The translations under genes were made by a program, and so were the position numbers. The notes under the pieces were generated by a model, which made no database searches, was not told the origin of the DNA, and saw nothing but the letters and a program-made list of their open reading frames with translations. A stretch of 64,000 bases of DNA from Aeromonas australiensis. Lineage in GTDB: Bacteria; Pseudomonadota; Gammaproteobacteria; Enterobacterales; Aeromonadaceae. This document shows, piece after piece, positions 59,606-64,000 of the stretch. The number at the start of each line of letters is the position of its first letter. The first letter of the stretch is position 1. The stretch spans positions 1-64,000 of the forward strand of contig NZ_CDDH01000014.1 of assembly GCF_000819725.1 (NCBI RefSeq), written 5' to 3'.

Positions 59606-60157
59606 TTAGATAAACAGATCTGCGGTCTCTAATGACTTGGCAGTACTATCTTTTGCAGAGGTAAGGATGTCCGCGTTTAATTCAGGCCATTTAATACCAA
59701 TCGAGGCATCATTCCATGCAATACCTCTATCGCTCACTGGTGCATAGTAATTGGTTGTCTTATACAAAAACTCGGCCGTTTCTGTCAGCGTAACAAAGCC
59801 ATGAGCAAATCCTTCCGGGATCCACAGTTGTCGCTTGTTCTCTCCAGAAAGGTGAACGCCTACCCATTGCCCGAAGGTCGGGGAGCTTTTACGAATATCT
59901 ACAGCCACATCAAATACTTCACCCGCCACACAGCGCACCAGCTTGCCCTGGGCATGGGGAGGCAATTGATAATGCAAGCCACGCAATACCCCTTTCGACG
60001 ATTTGGAGTGATTATCTTGCACAAAAGTAACCGGATATCCAACGGCCTCTTCAAACAACTTGTGGTTGAAACTCTCAAAGAAAAAACCACGTTCATCACC
60101 AAATACTTTTGGCTCAAAAATAAGTACATCAGGAATCGCTGTCTTGATTACATTCAT
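59606..60157 (-). CDS. rmlC: RmlC, dTDP-4-dehydrorhamnose 3,5-epimerase
   Basis: Third enzyme of dTDP-L-rhamnose synthesis, a cupin. The start MNVIKTAIPDVLIFEP at 60157 gives 183 aa; a GTG four codons upstream is an alternative. Active-site His is in SKGVLRGLHYQLPPHAQGKL and the Asp/His region in WIPEGFAHGFVTL. Distinctly AT-richer than rmlA and rmlB. Between rmlA (63 bp upstream) and kpsC. Confidence 0.95.
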   Translation of the reverse strand: MNVIKTAIPDVLIFEPKVFGDERGFFFESFNHKLFEEAVGYPVTFVQDNHSKSSKGVLRGLHYQLPPHAQGKLVRCVAGEVFDVAVDIRKSSPTFGQWVGVHLSGENKRQLWIPEGFAHGFVTLTETAEFLYKTTNYYAPVSDRGIAWNDASIGIKWPELNADILTSAKDSTAKSLETADLFI

Positions 60158-60220
60158 CTGTCTATCCACATTTGATTCAATTTTTATGGGGGGAGCATCT
60201 TCCCTCCCCCCTATATCACA

Positions 60221-61099
60221 TCAGGCTTTGGCAACCATTCTTAACAAATATTGTCCATAGGCATTCTTTGCCAGTGGCGCTGCAAGTTCACGCACCTGGT
60301 CGGCATTGATAAACTTCTGGCGATACGCAATCTCTTCCGGGCACGCCACTTTCAACCCCTGACGGGTCTCGATAGTTTGAATAAAGTTGCTCGCTTCAAT
60401 CAGGCTTTCATGGGTACCGGTATCCAGCCAGGCATAACCACGGCCCATCATGGCCACCGACAGATTGCCTTGCTCCAGGTAAATACGGTTCACATCGGTA
60501 ATTTCCAGCTCACCACGGGGCGACGGCTTCAGGCTCTTGGCAATCTCCACCACGCTGTTGTCGTAGAAATAGAGGCCGGTCACCGCATAGTTGCTCTTGG
60601 GCTCCAGTGGCTTCTCTTCCAGAGAGATAGCGGTACCCTCTTTATCAAATTCCACCACCCCATAACGCTCGGGGTCATGCACATGGTAGGCAAAGACGGT
60701 AGCGCCGCTCTCTTTGGCCGCTGCGGCTTCCAACTGTTTCTGCAGGTCATGGCCGTAGAAGATGTTGTCGCCCAGCACCAGTGCACAGGGATCTGACCCG
60801 ATAAACTCTTCACCCAGAATAAAGGCTTGTGCCAACCCGTCCGGACTTGGCTGTACCTTGTATTGCAAGTTCAGACCCCACTGGCTGCCATCACCCAGCA
60901 ATTGCTCAAAGCGGGGAGTATCTTGCGGCGTGCTGATGATCAAAATATCGCGGATCCCCGCCAGCATCAGGGTGCTGAGCGGATAGTAGATCATCGGCTT
61001 GTCATAGATGGGCAGCAGCTGCTTGCTCACTGCCATGGTCACAGGATAGAGACGGGTGCCAGATCCACCGGCCAGAATAATGCCTTTACGTTTGGTCAT
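60221..61099 (-). CDS. rmlA: RmlA, glucose-1-phosphate thymidylyltransferase
   Basis: Couples glucose-1-phosphate to dTTP, giving dTDP-glucose, the first rhamnose step. 292 aa. The nucleotide site is [16 protein letters not shown], followed by [20 protein letters not shown], and the sugar site [23 protein letters not shown] at 61099 with a weak ribosome site. Flanked by rmlD upstream and rmlC downstream; a complete rmlBDAC set is present. Confidence 0.96.
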   Translation of the reverse strand: MTKRKGIILAGGSGTRLYPVTMAVSKQLLPIYDKPMIYYPLSTLMLAGIRDILIISTPQDTPRFEQLLGDGSQWGLNLQYKVQPSPDGLAQAFILGEEFIGSDPCALVLGDNIFYGHDLQKQLEAAAAKESGATVFAYHVHDPERYGVVEFDKEGTAISLEEKPLEPKSNYAVTGLYFYDNSVVEIAKSLKPSPRGELEITDVNRIYLEQGNLSVAMMGRGYAWLDTGTHESLIEASNFIQTIETRQGLKVACPEEIAYRQKFINADQVRELAAPLAKNAYGQYLLRMVAKA

Positions 61100-61211
61100 G
61101 ATGCTTGTTTCTTATTTTTAAATTGCAAAAGAAAAGGGTGGCTTGCGGCCACACCTTTCTGTTTTATCCCTGCCAGCCAGAGAGGCGTTCAACACATCTC
61201 TGGCCAGTGAT

Positions 61212-62099
61212 TTATTTGTCCAGGATCTCGGTCAACATCCGCTCCACACCGACGGTCCAGTCCGGCAGCACCAGATCAAAGGTGCGCTGGAATTTGCCGG
61301 TATCAAGGCGGGAGTTATGGGGGCGTTTGGCCGGAGTCGGGAAGGCACTGGTCGGCACCGCATTGAGCTGTGTCACCGCCAGTTCAACCCCGGCCTCTCT
61401 GGCTTTGGCAAACACCAGCTGGGCGTAGTCAAACCAGGTGGTGGTGCCGGAGGCAATCAGATGGTACAGCCCGGCGACCTCGGGTTTGCGCTGCGCCACG
61501 CGGAGAGCATGGGCAGTACAATCGGCCAGCAACTCGGCGCCGGTCGGTGCGCCGAACTGGTCATTGATCACTGACATCTCGCTACGCTCTTTGCCAAAGC
61601 GCAGCATGGTCTTGGCAAAGTTGGCGCCGCGGGCGGCGTAAACCCAGCTGGTGCGGAAGATCAGGTGACGAGCGCACAGAGCAGCCCCCTGTTCCCCCGC
61701 CAGCTTGGTTTCGCCGTAGACGTTAAGCGGTGCAGTCGCATCGGTTTCCACCCAGGGGCGCTCACCGCTGCCATCGAACACATAGTCGGTGGAGTAATGC
61801 ACCAACCAGGCACCCAATACTTCCGCTTCTTTGGCGATAGCAGCCACGCTGGTCGCGTTAAGCAGCTCGGCAAACTCCCGCTCGCTTTCGGCCTTGTCGA
61901 CTGCGGTGTGGGCTGCGGCGTTGACAATCACGTCCGGCTTGACCAAGCGCACCGTCTCCGCTACGCCGGCCGGATTGCTGAAATCACCGCAATAGTCAGT
62001 GGAGTCAAAATCAACGGCAGTGATACGCCCGAGCGGCGCCAGTGCGCGCTGCAGCTCCCAGCCGACCTGGCCGTTTTTGCCAAATAATAAAATATGCAT
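61212..62099 (-). CDS. rmlD: RmlD, dTDP-4-dehydrorhamnose reductase
   Basis: NAD(P)H-dependent last step of dTDP-L-rhamnose synthesis. 295 aa, extended SDR fold. GKNGQVGWELQRALAPLG is the cofactor loop, YSTDYVFDGSG with the catalytic Tyr/Lys pair in YGETKLAGEQG, and FRTSWVYAARGANFAKTM closes the site. ATG at 62099. The 96 bp upstream to rmlB contain a heptanucleotide repeat. Confidence 0.95.
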   Translation of the reverse strand: MHILLFGKNGQVGWELQRALAPLGRITAVDFDSTDYCGDFSNPAGVAETVRLVKPDVIVNAAAHTAVDKAESEREFAELLNATSVAAIAKEAEVLGAWLVHYSTDYVFDGSGERPWVETDATAPLNVYGETKLAGEQGAALCARHLIFRTSWVYAARGANFAKTMLRFGKERSEMSVINDQFGAPTGAELLADCTAHALRVAQRKPEVAGLYHLIASGTTTWFDYAQLVFAKAREAGVELAVTQLNAVPTSAFPTPAKRPHNSRLDTGKFQRTFDLVLPDWTVGVERMLTEILDK

Positions 62100-62109
62100 A
62101 GTGTTCTCG

Positions 62110-62158
62110 GGATTCAGGATTCAGGATTCAGGATTCAGGATTCAGGATTCAGGATTCG
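62110..62158. repeat. 7-bp tandem repeat between rmlB and rmlD
   Basis: Six perfect GGATTCA units at 62110-62151 and a seventh ending GGATTCG at 62152-62158, plus strand. It fills half of the 96-bp gap and starts 11 bp from the rmlD ATG. Copy number is expected to vary by slippage. Confidence 0.95.
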
Positions 62159-62195
62159 ATTAACCATTAACGAGTCCCGAATAACAAATCACCAA

Positions 62196-63332
62196 TCACT
62201 CATTACCATATTGCTGCTCAATCCAGGACTGGTAGGCACCGCTCTTGACGTTATTCACCCACTGCTGATTATCCAGATACCACTGCACGGTTTTGCGAAT
62301 ACCGGATTCAAAGGTCTCTTGCGGTTGCCAAGCAAGCTCACTGCTCATCTTGGTCGCATCGATGGCATAGCGGCGATCGTGGCCGGGGCGATCCGCCACA
62401 TAGGTGATTTGATCGCGGTAGCTTTTCCCCCTCATCCCTGACCCTTCTCCCGCAAGGGGAGAAGGGGATAAGGGCACCATCTCGTCCAGCAGATCGCAGA
62501 TGGCGTGTACCACCTCCAGATTCTGCTTCTCGTTGTGACCGCCGATGTTGTAGGTCTCCCCGACCACGCCAGTGGTCACCACCTTGTAGAGCGCGCGCGC
62601 GTGGTCTTCCACATAGAGCCAGTCACGGATCTGGTCGCCCTTGCCATAGACAGGTAACGGCTTGCCATCCAGCGCGTTAAGAATGACCAGCGGGATCAGC
62701 TTCTCGGGGAAGTGGTACGGGCCGTAGTTGTTGGAGCAGTTGGTGACCATGGTCGGCAGGCCGTAGGTGCGGCGCCAGGCGCGCACCAGATGGTCGCTGG
62801 AAGCCTTGGAGGCAGAATAGGGACTGCTGGGGGCATAGGGGGTGGTTTCGGTGAATAAAGGCAGTGATTGGTTATTGGTTAATGGTGAATGGTTGAATTC
62901 ATCGGGGTGTGGCAGATCCCCATACACCTCGTCGGTGGAGATATGGTGGAAGCGGAAGGCCGCCTTGCGTACCTCGTCCAGGCCGTTCCAGTAAGCGCGA
63001 GCCGCTTCCAGCAACATATAGGTGCCGACGATATTGGTCTCGATAAAGTCAGCCGGCCCTGTGATGGAGCGATCAACATGACTCTCGGCGGCCAGATGCA
63101 TCACAGCATCCGGCTGGTGCAAGGCAAACACCCGATCCAGCTCGGCGCGATTGCAGATATCTACTTGCTCAAACGCATAACGCTCGCTTGACGAGACATC
63201 GGCCAGGGATTCCAGATTGCCGGCATAGGTGAGTTTATCGAGATTGATAACAGAATCTTGGGTATCACGGATGATATGGCGCACCACGGCAGAGCCGATA
63301 AAGCCGGCACCGCCGGTCACGAGGATTTTCAT
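62196..63332 (-). CDS. rmlB: RmlB, dTDP-glucose 4,6-dehydratase with two in-frame insertions
   Basis: Second enzyme of dTDP-L-rhamnose synthesis. 378 aa from [15 protein letters not shown] (63332); a start overlapping the galU stop (63341) is also possible. NAD loop [24 protein letters not shown], and the catalytic [15 protein letters not shown] and [14 protein letters not shown] (YxxxK) are intact. Compared with the E. coli sequence I recall, about 5 residues are added near [15 protein letters not shown] and 15 residues ([15 protein letters not shown]) are inserted before [15 protein letters not shown]. Both insertions coincide with nucleotide repeats and keep the frame, and the catalytic motifs stay unbroken. 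Confidence 0.95.
   Translation of the reverse strand: MKILVTGGAGFIGSAVVRHIIRDTQDSVINLDKLTYAGNLESLADVSSSERYAFEQVDICNRAELDRVFALHQPDAVMHLAAESHVDRSITGPADFIETNIVGTYMLLEAARAYWNGLDEVRKAAFRFHHISTDEVYGDLPHPDEFNHSPLTNNQSLPLFTETTPYAPSSPYSASKASSDHLVRAWRRTYGLPTMVTNCSNNYGPYHFPEKLIPLVILNALDGKPLPVYGKGDQIRDWLYVEDHARALYKVVTTGVVGETYNIGGHNEKQNLEVVHAICDLLDEMVPLSPSPLAGEGSGMRGKSYRDQITYVADRPGHDRRYAIDATKMSSELAWQPQETFESGIRKTVQWYLDNQQWVNNVKSGAYQSWIEQQYGNE
62427..62471. repeat. 45-bp palindromic repeat insertion inside rmlB
   Basis: Encodes [14 protein letters not shown] in the rmlB frame. Contains the palindrome CCTTCTCCC-cttgc-GGGAGAAGG. Resembles a dispersed intergenic repeat seen in many gammaproteobacteria that translates to SPSPLAGEG. 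Exactly 15 codons, so the reading frame survives. Confidence 0.7.
62866..62893. repeat. Four degenerate 7-bp repeats inside rmlB
   Basis: Units GATTGGT, TATTGGT, TAATGGT, GAATGGT in a row (plus strand). They encode part of the extra segment [10 protein letters not shown] in RmlB. The pattern resembles the repeats of the rmlB-rmlD spacer in period but not in sequence. Confidence 0.75.
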
Positions 63333-63333
63333 A

Positions 63334-64000
63334 TTACACATTAACCTTTTTTGTTTTTTTTGAAGTTAGGGAATTGATATAGTCAGTCACTGACTGACCA
63401 ATTTCATTGTGCCTCACGGCATATGATATATTAGCCTTCATATAACCAGCTTTATTACCACAGTCGTGGGACTGCCCTGTCATATGAAATGCATCAACTA
63501 TCTCTTGCTCAATCAACATGGCAATCGCATCGGTCAACTGGATCTCATTACCAGCTCCGGGAAGCGTCTTTTTGAGCAAAGGCCAGATATTATTGCTCAA
63601 CACATAACGGCCAACGACGGCCAGGTTGCTGGGGGCTTCATCAATATCCGGTTTTTCAACCAAGCCAGTAATGGGTGCGGATTGACCAGGCTGCAACTTG
63701 ACCTGATTGCAATCGGCTATCCCATATTTATCGGTATCGGTCAGTGGCACTGGCTCAACCATTACCTGGCTTTGTCCAGTCAACTTGTAACGCACCAACA
63801 TGGCAGCCAAATTTTCGGTGTGTTGATCGGCAGTATATTCGTCCAGAATCACATCAGGCAAAACAACGGCGAACGGTTCATCACCAATGACCGGATAGGC
63901 ACACAAAATGGCATGGCCTAATCCTTTGGCTTCTCCTTGACGCACATGCATGATGGTCACATCTTTCGGACAAATATTCTGTATCTCGTCAAGCAGCTTT
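63334..64000 (-). CDS. galU: GalU, UTP-glucose-1-phosphate uridylyltransferase (5' end cut by window edge)
   Basis: Makes UDP-glucose for polysaccharide synthesis. The visible C-terminal 222 residues (from [17 protein letters not shown]) include [45 protein letters not shown] and the sugar-binding [15 protein letters not shown] typical of GalU. The start lies beyond 64000. Its TAA stop overlaps the possible first rmlB ATG by 2 bases, so galU and rmlB are probably coupled. AT-richer than rmlB, rmlD and rmlA. Confidence 0.94.
   Translation of the reverse strand, partial: KLLDEIQNICPKDVTIMHVRQGEAKGLGHAILCAYPVIGDEPFAVVLPDVILDEYTADQHTENLAAMLVRYKLTGQSQVMVEPVPLTDTDKYGIADCNQVKLQPGQSAPITGLVEKPDIDEAPSNLAVVGRYVLSNNIWPLLKKTLPGAGNEIQLTDAIAMLIEQEIVDAFHMTGQSHDCGNKAGYMKANISYAVRHNEIGQSVTDYINSLTSKKTKKVNV

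Overview
The window looks like chromosomal DNA of a gammaproteobacterium, most likely Aeromonas. The evidence is GC-rich coding sequence, enteric/Vibrio-like gene order (trmJ-iscRSUA, queA-tgt-yajC-secDF, pdxB-asd-fimV-truA-accD-folC-dedD), and close protein similarity to families recalled from E. coli and Vibrio. No database search was run, so genus and gene names rest on recognised motifs, lengths and synteny. I saw no rRNA, tRNA, CRISPR array, transposase, integrase or phage gene.

Layout. 1-3.3 kb: Fe-S assembly operon iscR-iscS-iscU-iscA (minus strand, iscA cut by the left edge) with two tandem IscR sites and trmJ upstream. 3.5-8 kb: a small membrane protein, ubiT facing ubiU-ubiV (O2-independent ubiquinone hydroxylation), nlpI and a rhodanese. 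8-13.5 kb: queA-tgt-yajC-secD-secF. 13.7-17.3 kb: a CBS-domain protein, a 698-bp non-coding region holding a candidate small RNA with a CRP-like promoter, then ahpC-ahpF separated by a tandem repeat. 17.3-23.6 kb: a decayed S66-peptidase pseudogene, a patatin-like lipase, and asrABC (anaerobic sulfite reductase) followed by cysG, which makes the siroheme AsrC needs. 23.7-33 kb: ybjQ-like gene, dedD, folC, accD, truA, fimV, asd, pdxB. 33-36.4 kb: a pgpB-like phosphatase, rnt and an NhaC-like antiporter. 36.5-39.3 kb: phnCDE phosphonate importer behind a Pho box. 39.5-46 kb: deaD, menI, an unknown gene, ydiJ. 46-56 kb: CDF transporter, TerC/CBS protein, ene-reductase, adenine deaminase, nagD, a CPA2 antiporter, a cupin and asnB.

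56-64 kb is the end of a surface-polysaccharide locus, all on the minus strand: galU (cut by the right edge), rmlB, rmlD, rmlA, rmlC, kpsC, kpsS. galU and rmlBDAC would make nucleotide-sugar precursors (UDP-glucose, dTDP-L-rhamnose). KpsC and KpsS would build the Kdo linker of a group 2-type capsule. This locus shows composition shifts and small repeat invasions, including two in-frame insertions inside rmlB.

Most of the window is ordinary housekeeping sequence. The best leads for something undescribed are the candidate CRP-linked small RNA before ahpC, the repeat elements inside rmlB, and the tandem repeat built from a terminator arm between ahpC and ahpF.
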